A stretch of 64,000 nt of DNA from Lewinellaceae bacterium (GTDB taxonomy: Bacteria; Bacteroidota; Bacteroidia; Chitinophagales; Saprospiraceae), in NCBI GenBank assembly GCA_016712415.1, contig JADJRC010000013.1, positions 1 through 64,000 on the forward strand. The letters run 5' to 3'. The notes beneath the pieces were generated by a model that was not told the origin of the DNA, did not search any database, and was given only the letters and a program-made list of their open reading frames with translations. The translations under genes were made by a program, and so were the position numbers. Of the stretch, positions 48,557 to 58,168 are shown piece after piece (the stretch's first letter is position 1; each line of letters opens with the position of its first letter).

Positions 48557-49150
48557 TCAGGCCAGCGTTTTGAGCGCCTGCTTGATCAAATCCTCTACCT
48601 TCGACAAGGTCGCATGGTCCTGCATGGCCTGGTTGAGCGCTTTCTGTACGGCAATGCGGTTAAAGCCCAGTGAAACAAGCGCTGAAAGCGCCTCTTCCCG
48701 GACATTGTTGTCAATAGCCGGCAGCAATACGGCAAATCCGTCAGGGGCTTCCTTGGCCAGTTTGTTTTTCAGATCCAGGATGATCTGTTTGGCGGTTTTG
48801 GCGCCGATTCCTTTCACACGTTGCAGCACATGCGCCTGCTCGCCGATGATGGCGGACCGCACCTCATCCACGGTCATGGAAGAGAGGATCAACTGCGCCG
48901 TGGTGGCGCCTACGCCCGTCACGCCTATAAGTTGGACAAACATGTAACGCTCGGTCTGCGTGGCAAAACCAAACAAGGTATGCGCGTCTTCGCGTACGAT
49001 AAGATGGGTGTAAATGGTGGCCTGCTCCTTGCCTTCAATCGCGGTGTAGGTGCTGAGCGGAATATTCACATGATAACCCACCCCACCCACCTCCAGGGTG
49101 ATAAAAGCGGGGTTCCGGAAGGTGATTGCTCCTTTTAAATATGCATACAT
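48557..49150 (-). CDS. ruvA: Holliday junction DNA helicase subunit RuvA
   Basis: 197 residues. N-terminal OB fold (MYAYLKGAITFRNPAFITLE, GGVGYHVNIPLSTYTAI), two helix-hairpin-helix motifs (FVQLIGVTGVGATTAQLILS, LQRVKGIGAKTAKQIILDLK) and the C-terminal UBA-like domain III (EEALSALVSLGFNRIAVQKA) that contacts RuvB. RuvA binds four-way junctions for branch migration. It precedes sprA by about 200 bp on the same strand, a conserved order in this phylum. Normal length. Confidence 0.96.
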   Translation of the reverse strand: MYAYLKGAITFRNPAFITLEVGGVGYHVNIPLSTYTAIEGKEQATIYTHLIVREDAHTLFGFATQTERYMFVQLIGVTGVGATTAQLILSSMTVDEVRSAIIGEQAHVLQRVKGIGAKTAKQIILDLKNKLAKEAPDGFAVLLPAIDNNVREEALSALVSLGFNRIAVQKALNQAMQDHATLSKVEDLIKQALKTLA

Positions 49151-49154
49151 GGGG

Positions 49155-49162
49155 CAAAGGTA
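49155..49162 (-). promoter_or_regulatory. Candidate -7 box abutting the ruvA start
   Basis: Minus strand TACCTTTG (exact TAnnTTTG), ending 4 bp before ATG 49150: a near-leaderless arrangement as for uvrC and the GH16 gene. Confidence 0.45.
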
Positions 49163-49280
49163 GGACAGTTGGAGAGGTTTAGAAAAGGTTTAAAGGGTTT
49201 AAAAACAGGTGTATCGTGCCCTGTCAGTCCAAATATACCCCGGAAGTCACGCGTACCACGAGGCGGTCTCCATAACGCTG

Positions 49281-49359
49281 TTTTGACAGGATTGAAATTT
49301 CAGGATTTACAGGATAAATGAGGCGGCTGCGCCCCGAAAATCCTGTAAATCCTATCAAA
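49281..49359. repeat. Dispersed inverted repeat, GACAGGATTTACA family, copy 2
   Basis: TTTTGACAGGATT and CAGGATTTACAGGAT on the left and ATCCTGTAAATCCT-ATCAAAAA on the right flank a GC-rich GGCGGCTGCGCCCC core. Same design as the copy at 40,602. The 283-bp gap between ruvA and lon holds nothing else I can support. Confidence 0.8.
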
Positions 49360-49433
49360 AAACGGGTTGGGTTGTCACCTACGCAACACGCTTCGGACTT
49401 ATGACACGCCCCCGCTTCCAAATTCTTCCGGCC

Positions 49434-51905
49434 TTACGCAGCCTTTTTCTTCTTTGATTTGGCCAACCCGTTGCCGGTTGCCTGTCCGGTTTGGGTCAGC
49501 CCGATGGCCAGGGCCAGCACATCCTCCATTTTCGATACATAATGGAAGGTCAGGCCTTTGATATATTCCTGTTCGATCTCGCCCACATGCTTCTGGTTTT
49601 CCCGGCAGAGGATCACTTCCCGGATACCGGCCCGCTTGGCGGCCAGTATCTTTTCCTTGATACCCCCTACCGGTAATACCTTGCCCCGCAGGGTGATCTC
49701 GCCTGTCATGGCCAGATATGGCTTCAGCGGGCGCTTGGTGAATGCCGATGAAATGGCAGAAAGCATGGTAACACCGGCCGATGGACCGTCTTTGGGTATG
49801 GCGCCTTCCGGAATATGCACGTGCACGTCGGTTTTGTCGAAGGCATCGGCGTCGATGCCAAACTGCTCCGCATGCGCTTTGATATAACTCAGGGCAGTGA
49901 CGGCGCTTTCCTTCATCACATCGCCGAGGTTGCCGGTAAGTTGCAGTTTACCGTTGCCCTTGTTGAGGCTGACCTCGATGAACAGGATTTCGCCGCCGAC
50001 AGCGGTCCAGGCCAGGCCGATGGCAACGCCGGGGGCCTGCTGTTCCTGGTACACTTCGGCGTCGAATTTTGTAGGGCCGAGGATGTCGTGCAGGTGTTCG
50101 GGCTTGATGGCCAGTTCATAGGGTTCTTCCATAGCCACGCGTTTGGCCACATAACGCATGATGGAGCCGATCTCGCGGTTCAGGTTGCGCACGCCGCTTT
50201 CTGCCGTGTAACTCTGGATGGTTTTTACGAGGGTTTTATCGGCTATTTTAACTTGTTGTGGTTTCAGTCCATGCTCTTTCCGCTGCTCGGGGATAAGGTG
50301 GCGCTTGGCGATCTGTACCTTTTCCTCCAGCGAATAACCCGCCATTTCGATGATCTCCATACGGTCGAGCAGGGCAGGCTGTATAGTGGAAAGGGAGTTT
50401 GCCGTGGCAATAAACAGCACTTTGGAAAGATCGTATTCCAGTTCGAGGTAGTTGTCGTAAAAGGTCGTGTTCTGCTCCGGGTCGAGTACTTCGAGCAGCG
50501 CGGAGGAGGGGTCGCCGCGAAAATCCTTGCCCACCTTGTCGATCTCGTCGAGAATGAAGACCGGATTGCCGGCCTTGGCTTTTTTCAGCGACTGCACGAT
50601 GCGACCGGGCATGGCGCCGATATAGGTTTTGCGGTGACCGCGTATTTCGGCTTCGTCGTGCAGCCCGCCGAGGCTCATACGAACATACTTGCGCTTCAGG
50701 GCGCGGGCAATACTGTTGCCCAACGATGTTTTGCCCACACCGGGAGGTCCGACAAGGCAAAGGATCGGGGCTTTCATGTCGCCCTTGAGTTTCAATACCG
50801 CCAGGTGTTCCAGAATGCGCTCCTTGACCTTTTTCAGTCCGTAGTGGTCTTTATCCAGCACATCCTTTACCCGTTTGAGGTCGAAATTGTCTTTGGTAAA
50901 GTCCAGCCACGGCAGATCAAGCAGGGTCTCCAGATAGTTGAGTCCTATGGCGTATTCGGCAACCTGCGGGTTGACTCTCCGTAGTTTGTTGATTTCCCGG
51001 GCAAACGTTTCCTGTACGTTTTTGGGCCATTTTTTCTTGGTGGCCTTTCGGATCAGGTCGTTTATTTCTTCTTCCTGCGGGTTTTGGCCCAGTTCCTCCT
51101 GAATCGTTTTCAACTGCTGGCTCAGGAAATAATCGCGCTGCTGTTTCTCGATATCGGTGCGGACTTTTGCTTCGATCTGGTCTTTCAGTTCGAGCAGTTG
51201 CAGTTCGGCATCCATGTGATGAAGAATAGTGCCGGCTTTCTCTTTCAGGTTGTTGATTTCGAGAATATCCTGCTTTTCATTGACTTTAATGCCGAGGTTG
51301 GAAGCGATAAAGTTCAGCAGGAAGTTGTCGTTGTTGATGTTTTTCAACATAACGACGGCCTCGGAAGGTATCTGGGGCGACAGTTCAATAATATGCTTGG
51401 CGGCATCGCGCACACTGCTGATCAGGGCGCGAAACTCCAGTTTGTTTTTCGGCTGTTCGTATTCGATGGTGCTGATCTGGCCGATCATGTACGGGTCTTC
51501 ACTCAGCATTTCATCGAGGTGAAAACGTTTTCTGCCCTGCAAAATGGCGGTAGTAGAGCCATCCGGCATTTTCAGCAGTTTCAGGATTCGGGCAATTGTG
51601 CCGATGCGATAGAGGTCGCGGGTCGCGGGATTTTCAATTTTTACATCCCTTTGCGACAACACGCCGATATAACGGTTGTCTTCATAGGCACGCTGTACGG
51701 CGCGGATGCTTTTGTCACGTCCGACAGTAATAGGCGTAACAATACCGGGGTACAGCACGGTATTTTTAAGGGGCAAAACAGGCAGGGTATCCGGAAATTC
51801 CTCACCTTGCTTTGCCTCATCATCGTCTTCCAGCGAGAAAAGCGGCACGAAGTCGGGCTCATCGTCCGACTGTTGTGGCATCAACCAGTTTTCAAACATA
51901 CTCAT
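49434..51905 (-). CDS. lon: ATP-dependent protease Lon
   Basis: 823 residues. N-terminal LAN domain (LPVLPLKNTVLYPGIVTPIT), AAA+ module with Walker A GPPGVGKTSLG (near 385), Walker B PVFILDEIDKVG and sensor region (FIATANSLSTIQPALLDRME), and the serine-lysine protease domain with PKDGPSAGVTM (Ser near 706) and GGIKEKILAAKRAGI (Lys near 749). It degrades damaged and regulatory cytoplasmic proteins. Stand-alone gene, normal length for Bacteroidota; the last residues are Lys-rich (AKSKKKKAA). Confidence 0.97.
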   Translation of the reverse strand: MSMFENWLMPQQSDDEPDFVPLFSLEDDDEAKQGEEFPDTLPVLPLKNTVLYPGIVTPITVGRDKSIRAVQRAYEDNRYIGVLSQRDVKIENPATRDLYRIGTIARILKLLKMPDGSTTAILQGRKRFHLDEMLSEDPYMIGQISTIEYEQPKNKLEFRALISSVRDAAKHIIELSPQIPSEAVVMLKNINNDNFLLNFIASNLGIKVNEKQDILEINNLKEKAGTILHHMDAELQLLELKDQIEAKVRTDIEKQQRDYFLSQQLKTIQEELGQNPQEEEINDLIRKATKKKWPKNVQETFAREINKLRRVNPQVAEYAIGLNYLETLLDLPWLDFTKDNFDLKRVKDVLDKDHYGLKKVKERILEHLAVLKLKGDMKAPILCLVGPPGVGKTSLGNSIARALKRKYVRMSLGGLHDEAEIRGHRKTYIGAMPGRIVQSLKKAKAGNPVFILDEIDKVGKDFRGDPSSALLEVLDPEQNTTFYDNYLELEYDLSKVLFIATANSLSTIQPALLDRMEIIEMAGYSLEEKVQIAKRHLIPEQRKEHGLKPQQVKIADKTLVKTIQSYTAESGVRNLNREIGSIMRYVAKRVAMEEPYELAIKPEHLHDILGPTKFDAEVYQEQQAPGVAIGLAWTAVGGEILFIEVSLNKGNGKLQLTGNLGDVMKESAVTALSYIKAHAEQFGIDADAFDKTDVHVHIPEGAIPKDGPSAGVTMLSAISSAFTKRPLKPYLAMTGEITLRGKVLPVGGIKEKILAAKRAGIREVILCRENQKHVGEIEQEYIKGLTFHYVSKMEDVLALAIGLTQTGQATGNGLAKSKKKKAA

Positions 51906-52181
51906 AATCAGGAGGTTGCTAATTGTCTGCCTGTGGGCAGGATTTTCGGCAGTAATATGAAATGATTAAAGAATATAACAAGGCACTAAAATCGCTATCC
52001 TCTGCAAACATTCGGATTCCTGCTGAATAATTTATGGAAAAAGTAATTTATGTCAAACTGACAGCAAAAATGCAGATCAGGAGGGCAAATACCCAAGGGC
52101 AAATTATTTGCCACAGCCAAAATAAGGCGCTTTTGGCATGAGAAGACAAAAGATTGCGACAAAACGACAGATAATGCCGTT
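51906..52181. other. Intergenic region upstream of lon
   Basis: AT-richer stretch with no supportable gene. It should contain the lon promoter, but no exact TAnnTTTG box at a sensible distance was found. Confidence 0.4.
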
Positions 52182-52221
52182 TAAAAAGACGGCTGCCTTC
52201 CGTGTTGGGAAGGCAGCCGTC
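52182..52221 (-). terminator. Intrinsic terminator of the first SusC/SusD locus
   Basis: Perfect 14-bp stem (GACGGCTGCCTTCC, loop of 6, complement), followed on the minus strand by TTTTTAAA. It lies 27 bp past the SusD stop. Confidence 0.88.
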
Positions 52222-52248
52222 AGGAAACTACATGAACCGGTACTTCGC

Positions 52249-53766
52249 TTATTGCACATCCCACCACAGGCGGGTGGAAAGCTTGTCCGAACCACCCAGG
52301 AGGGATACTCCGCCCTGATAGCCGGTTGCATTTTGCGTTTGTTCGTTGGTAGGGTACGTAAGGCGAAGGGGCGCAGGGCTGTTGCCCGTATCAAAAAGTG
52401 CTCCTTCAACCGGCGCTTCAATCTTGGTGAAGTCGAGACGACGCCATTCAGACCAGCTTTGTACGCCTTGCATAAACATGGCCAGCCATTTCTGCACCCC
52501 GATTTTCTGCTTCCAGTCGCCCTGAGCAGTAGCATAGCTTACATCGGCTTGACCGATATAATCGTTGATCGCCGTTGCGTCGGTAATGCCCCATTCGTTC
52601 ATAGACGCCGTAATACCCGCATTGTACCATTCTTCTGCAGAACCGGGCACATTCCATCCGCGCTCGTGCGCTTCGGCCAGGATAAAACAAACCTCGGAGT
52701 ACGTCATGAGAATCATCGGCGCGCTGGCGGCCAATACATCCAATGCCCTGAAATCTGCCGCTCCGGCTACTGCCATGGCGCCGCTGGGCTGGCTGTAATC
52801 TTCGGGGGCTTCACCAGCAGCCGTAGCGCTGGTTTGGCCGAATGGCCGGCCGAAGTATCCGCCACCGTTGACTTTTTCGTCAGCATAAACCTCCAGACGC
52901 GGATCATTGAGCGGCTTAAGGGTTTTGTCGATCATGACATCGCTGAGGCAAAAGTCGGCGTTGCCGCGATTGATGCGGTCCTGGTTCAGCGGGTTATTGT
53001 TCGGCTGGCCGTCGAGGTAGGTAAAATAGGCGTTGTCGCCGATGCCGGTAAAAGCACCTGCCGCAGCCTGTTCCACGATCGATTTTGCCGTTGCCGGTTC
53101 CACGTCAGACATACGCATGCCGATACGGAGGCGAAGAGAATTGGCAAACCTTTTCCAATGGGTCATGTCGCCGCTGTAGACGACATCCGCGCTGCCGAAG
53201 CTGTCTTCGCTTTCATCTATTGCCGCAATGGCATCCTGTAGTTCGCGGTCCAGCGCCAAATACACATCCTTCTGGCTGTCGTATTTTGGCGTACGGTTTT
53301 CGCTGCCCAAAAGAGCCTCGCTATAGGGTATGGGACCCCAAATATCGGTCATGTGGTGGTATACACACACCTTCAGGATGGCCGCAATAGCATTTTGGTT
53401 GTTCGCTTTCGGCGTTCCGGCCGCAGTACCCGCATTGTTCAGTTTAATGATCTCTTCGAGATCGCGCAGCGAACTGGAGTAATAAGCAGCCCAATAGCTG
53501 TTGACAATACCGGTCCGGAAATTCCAGCGGCTTTCGTCGGTGTAGTTATTCTGAGCCCAGTATTGCGATACAAGCAGGCCAAAGCGCGCGTTGAGCCACT
53601 CATCCCAGATATCATCAGCCATGGCCTTTTCGGCGCTGGTAATCAGGAAGTCGACGGGCACCTCGCTGGGGTTGTTCGGGTCGACGTTGATATCCCCGAA
53701 GTTTTTGCCGCAGGAGACCGAAATCAAAAGCCCCATTGCGACGAGTGCATATTTTATATTTTTCAT
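52249..53766 (-). CDS. SusD/RagB-like outer-membrane lipoprotein
   Basis: 505 residues from ATG 53766. Signal sequence MKNIKYALVAMGLLISVSCG ends in a lipobox with Cys19. SusD-like_2 features are INVDPNNPSEVPVDFLITSA, FGLLVSQYWAQNNYTDESRW, GPIPYSEALLGSENRTPKYD and ANSLRLRIGMRMSDVEPATA, and the C-terminal RLDFTKIEAPVEGALFDTGN. It caps the neighbouring SusC barrel and binds the ligand (glycan or peptide) at the cell surface. It lies 44 bp downstream of its SusC, in the usual order. Confidence 0.93.
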   Translation of the reverse strand: MKNIKYALVAMGLLISVSCGKNFGDINVDPNNPSEVPVDFLITSAEKAMADDIWDEWLNARFGLLVSQYWAQNNYTDESRWNFRTGIVNSYWAAYYSSSLRDLEEIIKLNNAGTAAGTPKANNQNAIAAILKVCVYHHMTDIWGPIPYSEALLGSENRTPKYDSQKDVYLALDRELQDAIAAIDESEDSFGSADVVYSGDMTHWKRFANSLRLRIGMRMSDVEPATAKSIVEQAAAGAFTGIGDNAYFTYLDGQPNNNPLNQDRINRGNADFCLSDVMIDKTLKPLNDPRLEVYADEKVNGGGYFGRPFGQTSATAAGEAPEDYSQPSGAMAVAGAADFRALDVLAASAPMILMTYSEVCFILAEAHERGWNVPGSAEEWYNAGITASMNEWGITDATAINDYIGQADVSYATAQGDWKQKIGVQKWLAMFMQGVQSWSEWRRLDFTKIEAPVEGALFDTGNSPAPLRLTYPTNEQTQNATGYQGGVSLLGGSDKLSTRLWWDVQ

Positions 53767-53810
53767 AATCAATGGTTGTTTAATTTTCTGAAAGTCAGAA
53801 TTTTAAAAGA

Positions 53811-56800
53811 TCAGAAGCGGAGGCTTACATTGACGCCAATCGAACGTGTGCTGGGCAAAGCGCCACCTTCAAGGCCCTGAATATTGCCGCTGGAGATAGC
53901 CGAATCCGGATCAACGTTCGGAATGTTTTTGTGCAGGATGGCGAGGTTGCGACCTACCACACTGACTTTTACGTCCTGTACGCCTGCGGCGCCCAGCCAT
54001 CTTTTCGGCAGGGTGTAACCAAGGCTTAATTCGCGCAGTTTGACGAAAGAACCGTCGTAAACGTCGGCAGCGCCGATAACATATCCGCCATTGGCGAAGA
54101 AGTGATCCTGTGCGCCTATTGCCGTGGAGTTGGACACCCCGGTCGACTCATAAATTTCGTCGCCTGTGACATTCGGGTCGCCTTCATTGGCCACGATCAG
54201 GTTACCGTCGTTGTCGTATGCAGCAACAACACCGTCGACGATAACACCGTCTTCGCGGATATTGCCTACTGCCGTTTCAGCGAACAGACCAGAGTATTTG
54301 CCCCAGGTATTGGTCAGCGAGAATATCTTGCCGCCTTTGCGGAAATCAACAAAACCGCCGAGGGTGATGCCCTTGAAAGTAAAACTGGTCATCACGCCAC
54401 CTGTCAGGTCGGGCAGCACGCTGCCGAGCGGAACCACGGTCGGAGTAGTCAGGTAAAAACCGCCTTCGTCGACCAGTTTGTTGCCTGCATTGTCGTAGAT
54501 ATAGTCGTAGCCGAGGATCGTGCCGAAGGACTGGCCTTCAAAAGCATTCAGCGATACGGCAAACGGTGCATTCACGATCGGAATGTTCGTAAGGGTCGGA
54601 TCGTCGGCGTTGAGTTCGATGATCTTGTTGGTATTTTTGCCTACGTTAAACGTAACATCCCAGGAAAAGTCCTTCGTACGGATTGGCACGACGTTAAGCG
54701 ATATCTCATAGCCTTTGTTTTCGATTTCCCCTGCATTGATGAACTGGCGGGTGTAACCCGTTGTCGGTGTGGTACCGAGCGGAATAATCTGGTTCAGCGT
54801 TTTTCCCGTGTAGTACGTTGCGTCGATACCGATGCGGCTGTCGAAGAAGCGCAGGTCGATACCGATTTCCTGAGACCGTGTTTCCTCCGGCTTCAGGTCC
54901 AGGTTGTTCAGTGTGTTGGGCACGGTGAACGACGGGTTGCTGCCGAAGTTATCGTTAGAGCCGTAAACTGTCGAAATGACATAAGGATCAGCGTCGCCGC
55001 CAACTTTGGCCCATCCCAGACGCAGTTTACCAAAGGTCAGGACATTGCTTTTGAAAAATTCCGAGAACACAAAACTAAGCGATGCGGAGGGGTAGAAGTA
55101 AGAGTTGTTGGCCTCCGGCAGTGTGGACGACCAGTCATTACGACCTGTCAGATCGAGGTACAGCCACGATTTCCAGCCCAGGGTAAGTCCGCCAAAAATA
55201 CTTTCCACTTCTCTTTCGTTCAGGGTATTGAATACGTCGGGGCGTTCGAGTGAGTTCTGTACGCGATACAGACCGGGGACGTTCAGGCCACCACGGGTTG
55301 AACCGTAGCTGCGGTTGAGTTTGGTCCAGCGCTTGTTGCCGCCCACAAAAGCAGTCACGTTGAGTTGCTCGTTGAATACATACCGGTCGCCGCGCAGGAT
55401 AACGTCGGCGTTGGTCTCATCAAAACGGTACACATCTTCCGCGTACATGGAGGTGGTGATACTGCCTACAGCGATACGCTCTTCGCGCTGCTCGTTGTAG
55501 AAGTCTTTCAACACGCGGCCGGTGAGGCTGAGCCAGTCGTTGAGTTTCCAGGTCATGCCCATATTGCCGAATATACGGTTGCGGCTGTCGTTCTGGAAGT
55601 TTTCGTAACGCGTCCAGTAGGGGTTGTCCCAATACTGCGGATTGGGGTTATCGGCGCTGATCCGGTTCCAGGTACGCTGGCTGCCGTCGGGATTCTTGTA
55701 AGCGCGCAGGTCGTCGACGACGAGTTCGCGGTGCCACCACTGGTTGAACATCTGGGCGACGTTGAGGCCGTCACCGTCATATCCGGTGGATGAGCGGCCT
55801 ACTGCGCTGTTGCCGACGTAGTTGACCCCTACAAATGCCTGGAGTTTTTCGGAAAGTTTGGCGTCGCCGTTAAAGCTCACCGTATTGCGTTTCAGGGTAC
55901 TGTTGGGGAAAATACCGCTTTGGTCGAGGCGGTTGTACGCCAGGCGGAACGTAGCACGGTCGTTGCCGCCATCAAGTGCGATGCCGTTGCTCCAGGTAGA
56001 ACCTCTTTCGAAGAAGTCCCTGGGGTTGTTCGGTGAGGAAGCCCAGGCGCGTGATTTGCCGAAGTGGTCGGTATCCCAGGAATCCCAGGAGTTCCAGTCG
56101 CGGAAATAGAGGCCCTGCTGATTGGAGCCAAAGCCATTGTCGAAAGAATAGCGGTTCTGTCCCGAGCCGAACTTCAGATCGGCAAGGTGCTGGAAATGCT
56201 GGTCGGTGGAAATGTCGAACGCCGTACCAAAGCTTTCATCGACGCCGTAGAACGGAACGAGGTCGAACGACTGGTAGGTACCTACAACAGCACCGCCGGA
56301 GTTGTATGCCGTGTAGGGAATTTTGTAGTAACCCGAACCGTCGGAGTAACCGCGCGGACGCAGGTCGACACCGCCGCCGTAGCGATTCTGATAGTCAGGC
56401 AATACGAGGATGTCGTCAGAAGTAAAATTGCTGGTTACCGTAACGCCGATGCCTTTGCGGGACTTGGCGTTTCCTTTTTTGGTAGTGATCATGACCACAC
56501 CGTTCATGCCGCGCGAACCGTACAAGGCGGCTGCAGCCTGTCCCTTGAGTACAGAGATGTTCTCAATGTCGTCGGGGTTGATGTCCTGGATGGTGTTGCC
56601 GTAATCATAGCCGCCGCCACCGCGACGCTGGTCGTTGGTGGTAAAGTTGGAGTTATCCATCGGTACGCCGTCTACAACGAAAAGCGGTTGATTTTCGCCA
56701 TTGATCGAACGTACGCCGCGAATAAGAATACGGCTGGAGCCGCCGAGGTTGCCCGAGCTACCCACAACCTGAACCCCTGCGGCGCGGCCGGCAAGCTGGT

Positions 56801-57212
56801 TCACGATGTTGGCATCGCGTACGTTGGTGAGGTCGGAGCCGTCAATTTTCTCAACAGCATAGCCCAGGGATTTTTCCGAACGGTTGATGTTGAGTGCCGT
56901 GACAACTGTTTCTTCCAGTTGGATACCGGCTTTCAAGACCACGTCAACTACGTTGGATGTGCCAAGCGTAATCTCCTGGGTGGCATAACCGGTGTAGTTG
57001 ACCACCAGAATAGTGCCACCGTCCGGCACCTCAAGGGTGTACCGGCCATTGACATCGGTGAATGTACCTACTCTGGAATCTTTAACGCGCACGGTGGCGC
57101 CAATGAGGGTTTCGCCGTCGTCGCCGGATACAGTACCGCTGACGACTCGCTGCGACAAGGCTACGCCTGCAACAGCTAAAACCAACCAAATGGTTGTTAG
57201 TAATCGCTTCAT
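53811..57212 (-). CDS. SusC/RagA-like TonB-dependent outer-membrane transporter
   Basis: 1,133 residues: signal peptide (MKRLLTTIWLVLAVAGVALS), carboxypeptidase-regulatory-like domain (VVSGTVSGDDGETLIGATVR), the SusC plug (RAAGVQVVGSSGNLGGSSRI, LIRGVRSINGENQPLFVVDG) and a 22-strand-type barrel ending LPSTRSIGVNVSLRF. It imports oligomers with TonB energy; the ligand is unknown. Co-transcribed with the SusD gene at 52,249. No hydrolase is adjacent, so it cannot be tied to a given polymer. Confidence 0.94.
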   Translation of the reverse strand: MKRLLTTIWLVLAVAGVALSQRVVSGTVSGDDGETLIGATVRVKDSRVGTFTDVNGRYTLEVPDGGTILVVNYTGYATQEITLGTSNVVDVVLKAGIQLEETVVTALNINRSEKSLGYAVEKIDGSDLTNVRDANIVNQLAGRAAGVQVVGSSGNLGGSSRILIRGVRSINGENQPLFVVDGVPMDNSNFTTNDQRRGGGGYDYGNTIQDINPDDIENISVLKGQAAAALYGSRGMNGVVMITTKKGNAKSRKGIGVTVTSNFTSDDILVLPDYQNRYGGGVDLRPRGYSDGSGYYKIPYTAYNSGGAVVGTYQSFDLVPFYGVDESFGTAFDISTDQHFQHLADLKFGSGQNRYSFDNGFGSNQQGLYFRDWNSWDSWDTDHFGKSRAWASSPNNPRDFFERGSTWSNGIALDGGNDRATFRLAYNRLDQSGIFPNSTLKRNTVSFNGDAKLSEKLQAFVGVNYVGNSAVGRSSTGYDGDGLNVAQMFNQWWHRELVVDDLRAYKNPDGSQRTWNRISADNPNPQYWDNPYWTRYENFQNDSRNRIFGNMGMTWKLNDWLSLTGRVLKDFYNEQREERIAVGSITTSMYAEDVYRFDETNADVILRGDRYVFNEQLNVTAFVGGNKRWTKLNRSYGSTRGGLNVPGLYRVQNSLERPDVFNTLNEREVESIFGGLTLGWKSWLYLDLTGRNDWSSTLPEANNSYFYPSASLSFVFSEFFKSNVLTFGKLRLGWAKVGGDADPYVISTVYGSNDNFGSNPSFTVPNTLNNLDLKPEETRSQEIGIDLRFFDSRIGIDATYYTGKTLNQIIPLGTTPTTGYTRQFINAGEIENKGYEISLNVVPIRTKDFSWDVTFNVGKNTNKIIELNADDPTLTNIPIVNAPFAVSLNAFEGQSFGTILGYDYIYDNAGNKLVDEGGFYLTTPTVVPLGSVLPDLTGGVMTSFTFKGITLGGFVDFRKGGKIFSLTNTWGKYSGLFAETAVGNIREDGVIVDGVVAAYDNDGNLIVANEGDPNVTGDEIYESTGVSNSTAIGAQDHFFANGGYVIGAADVYDGSFVKLRELSLGYTLPKRWLGAAGVQDVKVSVVGRNLAILHKNIPNVDPDSAISSGNIQGLEGGALPSTRSIGVNVSLRF

Positions 57213-57495
57213 ACGAAAATTTGTTTTGGTTATAGAAAAGCAAAAGATTACAATCGAAAGAGGCTTAGCGGGGCCACTATTTCGAAAAAGATTAAAGAAA
57301 AAAATGCCCTTTCAGGCCTTGTTATGGCAAAGATAGTTAATTTTTTGACCTTAATCTGTGCGAGGGTTAGGGTAAAACGCCCGACTTGTATTTAGACATT
57401 GTCTTCATAAGATGAATCAGACTGTGAAATCATCGCCTGTACCTGCAACCGGCCACTACCTGTAACGGCTACAGAAAACTCCATTACAAAGAATA
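57213..57495. other. Leader and promoter region of the first SusC gene
   Basis: No gene. It includes a TATCTTTG box (57,328-57,335) and an AT-rich leader of about 110 bases; the part at 57,360-57,495 shows nothing recognisable. Confidence 0.45.
57328..57335 (-). promoter_or_regulatory. Candidate -7 box of the SusC-SusD operon
   Basis: Minus strand TATCTTTG (exact TAnnTTTG), about 115 bp upstream of ATG 57212. Confidence 0.5.
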
Positions 57496-57528
57496 GCCGC
57501 CTTGCAAACACAGGGTTTGCAAGGCGGC
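57496..57528 (-). terminator. Terminator of the second SusC/SusD locus
   Basis: Perfect 14-bp stem GCCGCCTTGCAAAC with a 5-base loop, 31 bp past the stop of the lipoprotein gene at 57560. On the minus strand TATTCTTTG follows, a weak T-tract. Confidence 0.75.
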
Positions 57529-57559
57529 AAAGTATAGGATTGTTTCCAATCAATCTTTA

Positions 57560-58129
57560 TTACTGTACAGCAAGGTACCGCAGGGAATGCGCGGGATAAA
57601 AGTGTGCGCTTTCAAAAAGGCTGCTGTTCGCAATAGCGCTGGCCGGTACAATTGTGCCGTCCGTGAGGGTAAGGTCACATTCGATGAACAGGTAATCGTT
57701 CTCCGCCAGATCGCCGAGCCCGATGCTGAGTCCCGACAGGATATCGTTGAGCGGAATGGAAAAGGCCGCTTGTGGATACTTGTCGTCGGATGGTATGACA
57801 AATGCGCTGCCGGGAACCGTCGTCACGCGTACGCGTGGTCCGGTTTCAGTCTGGCGGGCGTATACGTCGACCTGGCTCAGACTGTTCAGATCATCGGACA
57901 GGAAAGCCGCTTCAAATTCAAACTTTTCAGTAGAAGGATCGCCGCTCAGGCTGAATTTATCCACGGAGCCGCGATAGGAAATATCATTGAGGTTGTCAAC
58001 GGCAGTTCCTCTCAGGGCAATGATAGAGCCTTTGGTGAGTTTGTCGATCTGTAGCGGATCCAGTTCAGAATCGGTGCAGGCAAAGCAAAAACACAGCAGG
58101 CCGAAAAAGAGCATTGCAATATTTTTCAT
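57560..58129 (-). CDS. Small lipoprotein of a SusC/SusD locus
   Basis: 189 residues with signal MKNIAMLFFGLLCFCFAC, lipobox Cys18. The mature protein is beta-rich (GSIIALRGTAVDNLNDISYR, VRVTTVPGSAFVIPSDDKYP, GLGDLAENDYLFIECDLTLT). No named family recognised. As third gene after susC and susD it occupies the place of SusE/SusF-like surface binding proteins and may have a similar role; it ends the operon, before a hairpin. Confidence 0.75.
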   Translation of the reverse strand: MKNIAMLFFGLLCFCFACTDSELDPLQIDKLTKGSIIALRGTAVDNLNDISYRGSVDKFSLSGDPSTEKFEFEAAFLSDDLNSLSQVDVYARQTETGPRVRVTTVPGSAFVIPSDDKYPQAAFSIPLNDILSGLSIGLGDLAENDYLFIECDLTLTDGTIVPASAIANSSLFESAHFYPAHSLRYLAVQ

Positions 58130-58168
58130 GTCTAAAGACTTGTTTTTTAATGTTAAGGTTTGGTGTGA

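Noticed and set aside
49224..49421. 65-codon frame between ruvA and lon
   Set aside because: It runs through the dispersed repeat copy and has no recognisable sequence or start signal.
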